From positions 124,001 through 188,000 of the forward strand of contig NZ_QPJQ01000003.1 in assembly GCF_003337275.1 (NCBI RefSeq): a stretch of DNA of 64,000 bases. Direction: 5' to 3'. Source of the DNA: Marinomonas foliarum (GTDB lineage: Bacteria > Pseudomonadota > Gammaproteobacteria > Pseudomonadales > Marinomonadaceae). A program made the position numbers and the translations under genes. Below are positions 1 through 8,368 of this stretch, piece after piece (position 1 is the stretch's first letter; each line of letters begins with the position of its first letter). The notes below the pieces were generated by a model, which did not search any database, was not told the DNA's origin, and saw only the letters and a list, made by a program, of their open reading frames with translations.

Positions 1-1
1 T

Positions 2-217
2 GTATCCAGTTCATCGGATGATCATCCGGTTGGCTCTGTATTTTGGGTTGATATTGATCGTACGGAACTGCAACAAAATGGCTCGACAGCTTCTATTATT
101 AAATTAGCTGATAAGGCTTATCTTGTTGGTGCTGCAAAGTCAGAAGGTTATCGAGAATACAAACGTCAGGATGGGTATGAGAATAGTATAGTTTCTTGGG
201 TGCTTGTTCCTTGTTAG
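2..217 (+). CDS. C-terminal fragment of an unidentified protein
   Basis: An open frame enters from the left edge and stops at TAG 215-217, giving the last 71 residues of a protein whose start lies outside the window. I do not recognise it firmly. The segment IIKLADKA followed by a KSEG turn loosely recalls the end of GGDEF-type domains, where LADKALY precedes the final strand, but the catalytic part is not here, so this is only a hint. It ends about 95 bases before the MgtC-like gene on the same strand. Confidence 0.45.
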   Translation, partial: VSSSSDDHPVGSVFWVDIDRTELQQNGSTASIIKLADKAYLVGAAKSEGYREYKRQDGYENSIVSWVLVPC

Positions 218-311
218 TGTAAAAAATATTAAGCTGATGCTGTGGAAGATATGATAATTTAATGGTTCCATTGTGTTTTAAAAACATGACATTAACCCTA
301 AGAAACATTGT

Positions 312-806
312 ATGAATTTAGAGTCGTTATTTTCTATTGATCCTTATCGTTGGAGCTCGATAGCTACCGCTATTTTTTGCGGTGTCATTGTTGGTTTAGA
401 GCGTCAGTTAAGGGGAAAGCCTGTAGGAATTAGAACCTCGGCGCTAATTGTATTGGGCACTTATGTGTTTATTGCCTCGTCGATGTTTATTGCTGCTGAG
501 ACGACAGATCCTTCTCGAATTATTGGGCAGGTGATTACTGGAATTGGTTTTCTTGGGGCTGGTGTTATGTTGTCTAAAGATGGTGCCGTTATTGGTGTGA
601 CCTCTGCTGCAACGATTTGGACACTTGCTGCCATTGGGGTATGCATTGCGATTATTGGCTCTTATGTGGCGATTAAATTGTCTTTTGTTGTTGTCGCTAT
701 TTTATATGGTGTAGATATTCTTGAAGGCTATTCGTCGAATTTTACTCGCGGAGTACATTCTAAATACAGTCGCTGGCGTAAACGAGACGTGAATAGAGAG
801 GACTAG
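312..806 (+). CDS. MgtC/SapB family inner-membrane protein
   Basis: A 164-residue hydrophobic protein matching the N-terminal membrane domain of the MgtC/SapB family. Visible family signatures are GLERQLRGKPVGIRT near residues 27-41, GIGFLGAGVM near 77-86 and GVTSAATIW near 94-102, with four to five membrane segments. It lacks the soluble C-terminal ACT-like domain of longer MgtC proteins and ends in a basic tail. Family members have been linked to growth in low magnesium and to regulation of ATP synthase, but short versions like this are mostly uncharacterised. The stop codon directly abuts the ATG of the next gene, so the two are probably co-transcribed. The ribosome-binding site is weak. 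Confidence 0.85.
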   Translation: MNLESLFSIDPYRWSSIATAIFCGVIVGLERQLRGKPVGIRTSALIVLGTYVFIASSMFIAAETTDPSRIIGQVITGIGFLGAGVMLSKDGAVIGVTSAATIWTLAAIGVCIAIIGSYVAIKLSFVVVAILYGVDILEGYSSNFTRGVHSKYSRWRKRDVNRED

Positions 807-1235
807 ATGGTTTCAGGTTATCGAGTGAGTAGTGATAGTAATGAAATGGATGTTGACGTCATTTATAGTTACATATCGAGCTCTTATTGGGCAGCGGGCA
901 TACCTAAAGAAACGCTTAAAAAAGCGCTAGAAAACTCGCTGTGCTTTGGGGTGTTTTCGTCTGATGGGAAGCAAGTTGGCTTTGCTAGAATGATTACGGA
1001 CCAAGCCACTTTTGCGTATTTGGCGGATGTTTTTATTGATGAAGAGCACCGAGGACAGGGGCTGTCAAAGTGGTTGATGCAGCGTGTTCATGAGCATCCA
1101 TCACTACAGGGATTGCGAAGGATTTTATTGGCTACTCGAGACGCGCATAGTTTATATCAGCAGTTTGGTTATACCGCATTGGGTTCACCTGAGACTTTTA
1201 TGCAAAAATGGCAGCCTGATGTCTACAAAGGGTAG
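807..1235 (+). CDS. GNAT family N-acetyltransferase
   Basis: A 142-residue single-domain GNAT acetyltransferase. The acetyl-CoA pyrophosphate-binding motif appears as RGQGLSKWLM near residue 80, after the strand LADVFIDEEH, and the C-terminal part has the usual YQQFGY motif followed by a hydrophobic turn. The substrate cannot be told from sequence; it most resembles small stand-alone GNATs that modify amino groups of metabolites or proteins. It starts at the base after the upstream MgtC-like stop codon and converges on the diguanylate cyclase gene, with a one-base gap at the 3' ends. Confidence 0.88.
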   Translation: MVSGYRVSSDSNEMDVDVIYSYISSSYWAAGIPKETLKKALENSLCFGVFSSDGKQVGFARMITDQATFAYLADVFIDEEHRGQGLSKWLMQRVHEHPSLQGLRRILLATRDAHSLYQQFGYTALGSPETFMQKWQPDVYKG

Positions 1236-1236
1236 T

Positions 1237-2280
1237 TTACTCAGACAGCTCGACACAGTTTCTTCCTCTGTCTTTCCCTCTGTAAAGTGCCTTATCGGCA
1301 CGTTTAATCATATTAAGTGCGTTATCATTTTGTTTGTGTCGTTCTGCAAGGCCAAGCGTAATGGTTAATGGAAGACTAAAGTCGCTGAACTTGTCTTGAG
1401 CTATGATTTTTCTCAAATTGTCCGCTATTTTGGCGGCCTCATTTTGTGAGGTATTCGGTAAAAGGATAATAAATTCCTCACCGCCAAATCGGGCGATTGT
1501 GTCTGTTTTTCTTATATTATTTGATAATACTGTTCCGACTTCTATTAAACAGATATCACCAATGTCATGCCCATACATATCATTTACTTTTTTGAATAAA
1601 TCAATATCAATCAGTATTAAGCTTAGCGGTGTAGAAGACATTTCTGCAGTTTCTAGTGCAAGGCTAAAGTTACGGTTTAAGCCTCGTCGATTAAGTAAGC
1701 CAGTTAGAGGATCATGGATATTCTCGTCTTTTAGCTGATCAGTAAATTCAGTGTGTTTTTTTAAGAAAAATAGGCCGAACACACCGCTGAATACAATGGA
1801 TATTGTTAGCCAAAAACCGCGAGCGATGGATTTTTCGTTTGAGTGTATTTCTCCTGTTAAGTCTGGAATTAGGCCATTGAAAATAGTGGTAATAATCACG
1901 CTTATGGATAAAAAAGCGGTGACAAGTAATGATTCTCGGAAACCACCAATCAGGGCTGCAAATATGGGATACAGGGGTAAAGCGACAGCAACATGGCTGT
2001 TAACACCACCTGATAGATAAAAGGTTGGTGTAATTAGCACTATGGCTAGCAATAGAGAAAGTGTTATTTCCTGCTTTGTCGCAATGTTCAGGCGAACGAT
2101 AATATAAAAAATAGTAACCAGAGTTAGGTTGATTAAATCCAGCACAGTAAATATGACTGGCAATGTCACAAAAAAGGGTCGAAAAAACACAGATGCAATT
2201 ATGGCTGCAATGGTTAGTTTGATAACTTTGAGCGTTAAGTTATGAGTGAGTGCGTTTGGGGTATTGTTGCTATTTTGCAT
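1237..2280 (-). CDS. membrane-bound diguanylate cyclase (GGDEF)
   Basis: A 347-residue protein with about six membrane segments over residues 18-175, followed by a cytoplasmic GGDEF domain. The domain opens with DPLTGLLNRRG (190-200) and has the metal-binding IDLF strand and the active-site loop GGEEF at 266-270, so it should make cyclic di-GMP from GTP. RKTD at 257-260 sits five residues before GGEEF, which is the classic inhibitory I-site for product feedback. No EAL domain is present. The membrane part resembles MASE-like sensor modules, but the signal is unknown. The gene is monocistronic and converges on the GNAT gene. Confidence 0.93.
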   Translation of the reverse strand: MQNSNNTPNALTHNLTLKVIKLTIAAIIASVFFRPFFVTLPVIFTVLDLINLTLVTIFYIIVRLNIATKQEITLSLLLAIVLITPTFYLSGGVNSHVAVALPLYPIFAALIGGFRESLLVTAFLSISVIITTIFNGLIPDLTGEIHSNEKSIARGFWLTISIVFSGVFGLFFLKKHTEFTDQLKDENIHDPLTGLLNRRGLNRNFSLALETAEMSSTPLSLILIDIDLFKKVNDMYGHDIGDICLIEVGTVLSNNIRKTDTIARFGGEEFIILLPNTSQNEAAKIADNLRKIIAQDKFSDFSLPLTITLGLAERHKQNDNALNMIKRADKALYRGKDRGRNCVELSE

Positions 2281-2553
2281 GCCGCTACGAGAAGTGCCTT
2301 TTTAATTTTATCTGAGAATGAGAGACTCTGGGTTGTATTAAGCGGTGCTCTAACGATCTCTTGAGTTCTGACATAGTACTTAGCTTAAAGGCTTTTTACG
2401 ATATATTTTCTGTGTACTATTGTTCGACTTTATTTATTGTAGAAGAAAAAAGATAAAATCGCGCAAGTGCTGTTGAATTAGGCTTACACACGTAATTAAA
2501 ACAGAATTCTATGTTAGATTTGTTTGAAATATTATGATGTTTAAGGATGTAGG

Positions 2554-3285
2554 ATGAAGGTAAAACACGGATTTAGTGCAGTGGTGATGTTTGTTAGCTG
2601 CTTCACGGCACTCCCAGCCATGGCAGCGACTTTTGAAGTGCCCAGATCTTTTGAAATTATGTATGTTGACTTAGAAAGTTCTCGGCAATTTGGCAACGAC
2701 TTCAAAGTCAATGTAGATGAAGGGCCGCATCAAATTGTTGTTCGATTTAATAAAATACTACGTAGTGGCGGGGATTCTCAAACTTTCCAGTCTGAGCCAA
2801 TTGTGTTGGATTTACAGTTTCAAAGTGATACATACCTTAGCCTGAAAGCACCTTATATATCTACGGTTAGGCAAGCTGAAGACAATGTAAAAGAGCCTCA
2901 GTTCTCAATTGTTGATGAGGTAAGTGGCCAAGAAATCGACTACAAGCAGCAAATGCTCACTAAGAAGTCTGGGTTACAAAACACCCGTGATTTTGTGACG
3001 GAAGTTGAGCGTTTGACAGCAAAAAATTCAATGAAGGTGAATGCATCATCAGCTGGTCCTGATGTTGCGCCTGTTAGAATGTCTGATGATGTCGAGCTGC
3101 AAATGATGCAGTTTTGGTATAACCAATCAGACAAGGTGACTCGTAAGAATATTCGAGTTTGGATTGCGGATGATTTGTACAAACCAGAGGTCTCTAGCAT
3201 TCAGTTTGAGATGTCAACATTTTGGTTTAATAAAGCTGACAAGCAATCACAGCAAGCTTTTCAGCAGTGGTTGATTAAAGAGTAG
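2554..3285 (+). CDS. CsgI/YccT-like UPF0319 (DUF2057) periplasmic protein
   Basis: A 243-residue protein with a signal peptide ending around AMA-ATF (residue 24). The mature part begins with the FEVPRSFEIMYVD segment typical of UPF0319/DUF2057. The C-terminal half carries two related short repeats, QFWYNQSDK and TFWFNKADK, as in other family members. In enterobacteria the homologue YccT/CsgI is reported to interfere with curli assembly; no curli genes are seen here, so the function in this organism is open. The gene stands alone and ends at a strong terminator shared with the EamA gene. Confidence 0.75.
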   Translation: MKVKHGFSAVVMFVSCFTALPAMAATFEVPRSFEIMYVDLESSRQFGNDFKVNVDEGPHQIVVRFNKILRSGGDSQTFQSEPIVLDLQFQSDTYLSLKAPYISTVRQAEDNVKEPQFSIVDEVSGQEIDYKQQMLTKKSGLQNTRDFVTEVERLTAKNSMKVNASSAGPDVAPVRMSDDVELQMMQFWYNQSDKVTRKNIRVWIADDLYKPEVSSIQFEMSTFWFNKADKQSQQAFQQWLIKE

Positions 3286-3301
3286 CGCTCTATTAACGAA
3301 C

Positions 3302-3345
3302 AAAAAAACGGCCAGCGTGGTTGATTACCGCGTTGGCCGTTTTTT
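3302..3345. terminator. bidirectional Rho-independent terminator
   Basis: An A-run, a GC-rich stem (AACGGCCA... pairing with ...TGGCCGTT, with internal mismatch) and a T-run lie between the convergent UPF0319 and EamA genes. A-rich and T-rich flanks on both sides mean it can act in both directions. Confidence 0.88.
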
Positions 3346-3364
3346 GTCTGAAAATTGTATTATT

Positions 3365-4240
3365 TTAAAAGGCGGTTTGCGTCTTGTTCTGTTTTTGGTT
3401 GAATTTATCATTTACCCAAAGTGCCAGTAATATAATCCCGCCACCAATGCTTAAACGTAGAATATCAGCATCACGGTTCCAGAAAAGCACATTGACCAGT
3501 ATGCCTGCAGGAATCAGTAGGTTATTCGCTACCGCCAATGTGCCTATATTGACTAAGGTCGCACCCTTGTTCCAAGCAAAGTAGCCAAGGCCCGAAGCAA
3601 CAATTCCCAAGTAAGTCAAAATAGACCACTGAAGTGTTGTAGTAGGCAGCTTATCTGGGTTGCCAAGCGCAAGATAACAAGGGATGACGACAGCAAGAGC
3701 TCCTAGGAAGAACCAGCCAAATACAGTACGTTGAGGTAAGTCTGGGCGCTCTTTTGCAATGACTCGCTTGTAACCTACTTGCCCAGCTGCAAAACAAAGA
3801 TTCGCACATTGAACAATCAAGAGCCCTTTCACGAAGCCTTCATCTATGCCTTGGTAGCGAATAGCAACAGCACCCAGAATGGCAAGCAATGCACTGATAG
3901 CAAAACCGATATTGATACGGCGATCTAACATGTCATTAATGAGCGTGACATAAAGAGGGGTCATAACGGTAAAAAGTAATACTTCTGGAACAGACAGGTA
4001 CAAAAATGACTGATAGTAAAAGCCATACATGATGCCGAGCTGAAGTGCACCACAGACCATTAATTTTAAAGCTATTTTTGCTTCTATCTGGCGTAGTTTT
4101 AGAAAAGGTAGAAACACAACTGTCGCTAGTGCGACTCGCATTAATACAGAGAACCAAGCATCAACCTGACCAGCAAGGTAGACCCCAATTAAGCTAAAGG
4201 AAAACGCCCAGAGCAGCGTGACGGCAATAAGTATAGGCAT
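3365..4240 (-). CDS. EamA/DMT family transporter
   Basis: A 291-residue hydrophobic protein with about ten membrane helices arranged as two EamA repeats. The first begins at ILIAVTLLWAFSFSLIG and the second at GLLIVQCANLCFAAGQVGYK. This is the RhaT/YdcZ/YedA-like drug/metabolite transporter fold, usually an exporter of amino acids or other small metabolites. The substrate cannot be assigned. The short polar C-terminus (KFNQKQNKT) is cytoplasmic by topology. It is a single gene divergent from ompW. Confidence 0.88.
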   Translation of the reverse strand: MPILIAVTLLWAFSFSLIGVYLAGQVDAWFSVLMRVALATVVFLPFLKLRQIEAKIALKLMVCGALQLGIMYGFYYQSFLYLSVPEVLLFTVMTPLYVTLINDMLDRRINIGFAISALLAILGAVAIRYQGIDEGFVKGLLIVQCANLCFAAGQVGYKRVIAKERPDLPQRTVFGWFFLGALAVVIPCYLALGNPDKLPTTTLQWSILTYLGIVASGLGYFAWNKGATLVNIGTLAVANNLLIPAGILVNVLFWNRDADILRLSIGGGIILLALWVNDKFNQKQNKTQTAF

Positions 4241-4553
4241 ATTATTCTTTATCCAGGTTAAATTTTTTGCAAATCTTACCGATTAATTGCACTGTGGTAA
4301 ATCAGTTTACTTTTATATTTTTGCTGGTTTACTAGTGTTTCAATATCAACTTTTTGAAGTTGGCCTCTTTTTCTGCATATTTTAGTAAAAAGTGATTCTA
4401 TTTTGGCAGTTCGCTTTTTGTTGACCTAATGGGTGTGTTCCCCTGGTTGTATCTTTCGGGCGAGCAAAACCTTGATCTAGATTAAAAAGTCGATTTTAGA
4501 TCCTGTTACTTTTTTGTCACAGACATGTTGTTTGACCAAAAAAGGAATCGATT
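4241..4553. other. intergenic region between the EamA gene and ompW
   Basis: A 313-base, AT-rich divergent spacer. It contains an FNR/Anr-like palindrome (4472-4485) and the ompW ribosome-binding site AAAGGAA just before 4554. The half next to the EamA gene shows nothing recognisable beyond AT-rich promoter-like sequence. Confidence 0.6.
4472..4485 (+). promoter_or_regulatory. FNR/Anr-like box upstream of ompW
   Basis: TTGATCTAGATTAA matches the FNR/Anr consensus TTGAT-N4-ATCAA at nine of ten defined positions. Its centre lies about 75 bases before the ATG. A poor extended -10-like TGTTAC at 4504-4509 would put it close to the usual activator position. FNR is known to control ompW in E. coli, and the family member oprG is Anr-dependent in Pseudomonas, so oxygen control is a reasonable inference. 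Confidence 0.6.
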
Positions 4554-5165
4554 ATGAAAGCTTTACTCCCTGTTGCTCTATTTTCTGTACTTTGTTCATC
4601 TGCTGCATTGGCTCATGATGCTGGTGATATCTTTGTGCGTGGCGGTCTAGCGGTTGTCATGCCAAACGAAAGCAGTGATGACGTTGCTAGTTCTGGTGAA
4701 TTGGAACTGGATAATGATACTCAAATCGGGGTAACGCTTACCTATATGCTGACTGAGCAGTTTGGAGTTGAACTTTTGGCAGCCACCCCATTTACTCATA
4801 AAGTATCTACTGGCGGTTTAGGAGAGGTTGCTGAGGTTTCACATTTACCGCCTTCTATCATGGCACAATATTATTTTGGCCAAGCCAACAGCCAAATTCG
4901 CCCTTATGTTGGTGCCGGTTTGAATTACACTATTTTCTTTGATGAAGAAGGTAAGGGCGATTTGGCCAATACGGATGTTGACCTTGATAGCTCATTGGGT
5001 TTGGCTGCTCAAGTGGGTGTAGACGTGAAACTATCTGAACGTTGGTTCGCCAATGCGTCTCTTTGGTACATGGATATTAACACCGATGTTCATACATCAG
5101 TCGGCACTTTCAATGCGGACATTGACCCTATTACCTTTATGGCAAGTGTTGGCTACACCTTCTAA
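4554..5165 (+). CDS. ompW: OmpW family outer-membrane protein
   Basis: A 203-residue outer-membrane beta-barrel protein. The signal peptide ends at AALA (residue 20). The mature chain starts HDAGDIFVRGG, the family's usual opening, has PPSIMAQYYFG and IRPYVGAGLNYT strands, and ends in an aromatic VGYTF as expected for BAM substrates. OmpW proteins are small eight-stranded barrels with a hydrophobic channel, implicated in passage of hydrophobic molecules and in stress responses. The gene is monocistronic, preceded by a good AAAGGAA ribosome-binding site and an FNR/Anr-like site, and followed by a terminator. Confidence 0.95.
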   Translation: MKALLPVALFSVLCSSAALAHDAGDIFVRGGLAVVMPNESSDDVASSGELELDNDTQIGVTLTYMLTEQFGVELLAATPFTHKVSTGGLGEVAEVSHLPPSIMAQYYFGQANSQIRPYVGAGLNYTIFFDEEGKGDLANTDVDLDSSLGLAAQVGVDVKLSERWFANASLWYMDINTDVHTSVGTFNADIDPITFMASVGYTF

Positions 5166-5179
5166 TTCTTTAGCAGTTT

Positions 5180-5216
5180 AAAAAAGGGCCTTAATTCGAA
5201 ATTAAGACCCTTTTTT
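5180..5216 (+). terminator. Rho-independent terminator after ompW
   Basis: A-run, stem GGGCCTTAAT / ATTAAGACCC with one mismatch and a TCGA loop, then six Ts, 14 bases after the ompW stop. Confidence 0.88.
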
Positions 5217-5327
5217 GTTATTGCGCCCAAGGAACTGGCTCCTAGTTTTGAAATGTCATTTGTTTTGATTTATGCGTTTGGTATAGGCTTACGGGTCTTT
5301 ATGAAGAAACATTTCTAGGAAAATATA

Positions 5328-5966
5328 GTGTTGTTAACTTTTCTAATTGAGTTTGAACAGAAGAGCCGTGTTTTTTTGCAAACGCAAGAAGAAACGGATG
5401 TTGCTCATGATATAAGCCATATTCTGCGAGTTGTAAAAACGGCGAAGCAGCTTGCTGAAGCAGAGAAGGCTGACTTAGCGGTGGTTGTGCCTGCGGCTTG
5501 GCTTCATGACTGTGTGTCGTTACCTAAAAACCACCCTAACAGACACTTGGCTTCGAGGATGGCTGCCGACAAGGCGATAGAGTTTCTTGTTTCAATTAAT
5601 TATCCAAGCGAGTACTACAAAGCGATTCATCACGCGATTTGTTCCCATAGTTTTAGTGCCAATATTTCGACTGACACATTGGAAGCCAAAATAGTACAAG
5701 ATGCGGACCGCTTGGATGCGTTAGGGGCGGTTGGTATTGCTCGCTGTATGCAGGTTAGTGGGGCGCTAAATCGAACTCTCTATTCTTTTTATGATCCGTT
5801 TTGCGAACAGCGTGAGCCAAATGATGCGTTATATTCCATTGATCATTTTTATAACAAACTGTTTCATATTGTAGATCGTTTGAATACGCCTTCAGCTCAA
5901 CTGGAAGGACGAAGACGAGAGCGTGTTATGCGGACTTTCTTAGAGCAATTGGCCTATGAAATCTAG
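5328..5966 (+). CDS. HD-domain phosphohydrolase
   Basis: A 212-residue protein of the YedJ-like HD superfamily. Metal ligands are visible as HDISH at residues 27-31, the HD pair in AAWLHD (60-61), a further HH segment near residue 100 and QDADRLDALG near 127. These proteins hydrolyse phosphate esters or nucleotides; the physiological substrate is not evident. Translation likely starts at GTG 5328 behind an AGGA box. It converges on the broken modC gene, with about 30 bases between them. Confidence 0.86.
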   Translation: MLLTFLIEFEQKSRVFLQTQEETDVAHDISHILRVVKTAKQLAEAEKADLAVVVPAAWLHDCVSLPKNHPNRHLASRMAADKAIEFLVSINYPSEYYKAIHHAICSHSFSANISTDTLEAKIVQDADRLDALGAVGIARCMQVSGALNRTLYSFYDPFCEQREPNDALYSIDHFYNKLFHIVDRLNTPSAQLEGRRRERVMRTFLEQLAYEI

Positions 5967-5995
5967 CAAGCGGTGGCTGGTGGCTTACTAAAAAA

Positions 5996-7011
5996 TTAGG
6001 AGAGAACCGCTGTGGATTTGATTTGAGCAATGACGGATTTTCCTTGTACTAGTGAAAGGCGATGGACCGATAAGGCCGTTAATTTGGCTAATATTGGGGT
6101 TTTGTCGCCTACCAATAATCGGACGATCACTGTATTTGGGTCTTTAGGATCATTTTCCATGTCGTCAATAATAGCGTTCAGGCGGTTTAAGATGCTTGAG
6201 TCATTTTCTTTGCTTAGGGACAAGCTGACATCTTTCGATTGAATTCTTAATCGCACGGTATCATTGAGCTTTTCATTGCCTTGCTTAAAAGCAATGGTCT
6301 GGTTATCGAAGCTGAGCCATGAAAGTCCCCATTTCGCTTCTTGTTTTGCTACTGTGCCGGAAATAACTACGCTGGCATCTTGGTATCGTGAAAATGAGGT
6401 GCCAAGTTTACCAAGCAAGGTATGAATTTCCCCTTCCTCTAAGACTCGCCCTTTATCTAATACCACCATATGGTCGGCTAACCTGATCACTTCATCTAGA
6501 GCGGCTAGGGGTTCATCCATAAGTAATAATTTTGGCTGAATAAGCAGTGCTCTGGCAATGGCGACTCGCTGACGCTCGCCACCCGATAATTGTGCCGGAT
6601 ATTGGGGCAAAATAGATTCGATATTCATTAGCTGAGTGATTTCATTATAAGAAATAACTGATTGATCTTTATCAGCACGTTTCATTGCAAAGCGCAGGTT
6701 ACCTTCAGCTGTTAAATGCTCAAATAGGTTTGCATCTTGGAAGACAAAGCCTATGGGTCGTTTATGGGGGGGAGAGATGTTTGAGGAGTTTGCCACACAG
6801 TATTTTCTAGGCGAATATGGCTGTTATTACTTGCCTCCAAACCTGCTATATGACGCAATACCGTGGTTTTTCCTGAACCTGATGATCCAAATAATGCCGT
6901 AACACCAGTACTTGGGAGATGGAGGTTAATATCTAAAGAGAAGTTTGAGTGCCTGATTGATGGCTTAACAATTTGTATGTGCAATGATTTGTCATCGTCT
7001 AAAAGAGTCAA
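5996..7011 (-). pseudogene. modC: molybdate transporter ATPase ModC, broken
   Basis: Two adjacent frames together give a ModC protein. The first (6751-7011) carries the Walker A GSSGSGKTT; the second carries the Q-loop FVFQDANLF, the signature LSGGERQR, Walker B LLLMDEP and a C-terminal TOBE-like molybdate-binding domain. The frames are joined only by adding one base in a seven-G run at 6766-6772. A second lesion is independent of this: DEPLAALD is followed directly by [11 protein letters not shown], so about 30 residues, including the H-loop histidine present in ModC relatives, are missing in frame. The protein could not work as an ATPase even if the frameshift were a sequencing error. It lies directly downstream of the modB remnant. 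Confidence 0.9.
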
Positions 7012-7552
7012 AATACCACCCCAGAAACCGCTTTGCTTTTTGGATGTTTCTGCACACCGTATAAAAAGGCGAGCACAACAAATGCAAAAGCTACCATCAG
7101 CAGAGGCAAAGTATGAGCTTGTCCGTATTCTAGAGCTTCAACATGGTCATATATCTGTATAGAAATAACTCTTGTTTCATTTGAGATGTTTCCGCCTATC
7201 ATAAGAACCACACCTAATTCGCCCACCGTATGGGCAAATCCAAGAATAGCGGCACTGATATAACCAGGTCTTGCTAATGGAATAGCCACATGGAAGAAAC
7301 GGTTTAAGGGCGAAGATCGTAAGGTGGCCGCTGCTTCTAAAGGCCCTTTTCCAATGGTTAAAAAAGCATTTTGAATAGGTTATACAACAAAAGGAAGTGA
7401 GTAAAGCATGGAAGCAATGACTAAGCCTGCAAAGCTAAAAGGTAACGGCGATAGCCCTATGTTATTGATTACAGAGCCCACAGCCCCTTGAGGGCTTAAC
7501 AGAAGCAGTAAATAGAAACCAAGTACTGTCGGAGGTAATACTAGTGGCATTC
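7008..7552 (-). pseudogene. modB: molybdate permease ModB, truncated with an internal stop
   Basis: Reading the minus strand from about 7550 gives MPLVLPPTVLGFYLLLL, the conserved middle of ModB permeases, then a stop (TAA, plus-strand 7380-7382) where a glutamine is expected. The same frame then continues as PIQNAFLTIGKG and the membrane-coupling segment, ending in 93 codons that open at 7289 with MAIPLARPGYISAAILGFAHTVGE. The N-terminal third with the first membrane helices is absent. A single CAA-to-TAA change would explain the stop. The 3' end overlaps the first modC frame by four bases, the normal modBC arrangement. Confidence 0.88.
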
Positions 7553-7724
7553 TCATAGTCTTTCGCTAACTGCTGTATTGGCGAAATAAAATTAGTGGCT
7601 ACAGCAAGGTGAAGTCCGTCTGTAGCGAATAATTTGGCCGAGAGTAGAAAGCCATAGTTAACAAGACGCTAAATTTGCTTAGTAAAAATAGCGTTTTGTT
7701 AACTAAAAATGCCTTATGAGCCAT
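7546..7724 (-). pseudogene. modA: modA remnant (start of molybdate-binding protein) fused to modB
   Basis: Just upstream of the modB remnant, the minus strand encodes LHLAVATNFISPIQQLAK, the hallmark beginning of mature ModA proteins, preceded by a signal-peptide-like hydrophobic stretch. The possible ATG at 7724 is in a different frame, so at least one frame change precedes the signature. After about 25 residues of mature ModA the sequence switches straight into the middle of ModB. Most of modA and the 5' part of modB have therefore been removed by one deletion whose join lies near 7545-7552. No functional protein is expected. Confidence 0.75.
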
Positions 7725-7757
7725 GTTTTTCCATTCTGTAATTTAATAAAAGAAGCT

Positions 7758-8087
7758 TTATGCAAAGAGTAGATAGCAGTTGCCTTGCTCAATGCCTACC
7801 GTGGCTTTTTTTAAGTGGCTGCCTTGGCAGGGTCCAGTTATGCATACCCCATCGATAGGAGAGAAAAGAGCACCGTGGTGGTGGCACTTCAAATAATCTC
7901 CATCGTCATCTAAGGTTGGATTAGAAGACCAACTTAACTGTTTTTTCTGGTGAGGGCAAAGGTTCTCATAGGCTAAAATTTGACCTTTTTGCTTAGTCAC
8001 CAAAAAGTTGTACTCTGCTACTTTTATGTTCAGCGCTTTGCCTTCAGGAAGGTTTTGCGCGTCAGGAATAAGATGCTTATTAAACAC
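7758..8087 (-). CDS. small Rieske [2Fe-2S] protein
   Basis: A 109-residue single-domain Rieske-type ferredoxin. Cluster ligands are C44-x-H46 (ENLCPH) and C68-x2-H71 (KCHHHGALF), the usual Cys-His / Cys-His pairs. There is no signal peptide or membrane anchor, so it should be cytosolic, like ferredoxin components of oxygenases or NirD-like proteins; no oxygenase is nearby. Translation appears to start at GTG 8085-8087, without a strong ribosome-binding site. It lies on the same strand as the dead mod genes but shows no damage. Confidence 0.85.
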   Translation of the reverse strand: MFNKHLIPDAQNLPEGKALNIKVAEYNFLVTKQKGQILAYENLCPHQKKQLSWSSNPTLDDDGDYLKCHHHGALFSPIDGVCITGPCQGSHLKKATVGIEQGNCYLLFA

Positions 8088-8368
8088 GTGATTACCGCAC
8101 TTTTTATAATGGATTGCTTATTTAAGAGAATTGGCGCATTTCATGTTTATGCGAACTAGAATGATAGAGTTATCCATTTCAATCTAGTGCTGTTTTCTTT
8201 CAATTCTACGGCCGTTTAAGTGATTAAATATCAAGGAAATGTCAGTAAATTAAACATTCCGTGAGGAACGACTCTAAAGTGCTATGGCAAGTGAGTCAAT
8301 ATGCAATAATTTAGCTAGTTGTATTTTGATCGTTGCTTGCGTTTGGTAAGCTCCTTATACTTGCCGCT

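Noticed and set aside
6766-6772. Phase-variable G-run controlling modC
   Set aside because: A seven-base run could slip, but modC also lacks its H-loop and modB and modA are broken, so decay explains it better than switching.
6751-7011. Separate short gene encoding only a Walker A segment
   Set aside because: It joins in order with the next frame to make one ModC; treating the two as separate genes would hide the frameshift.
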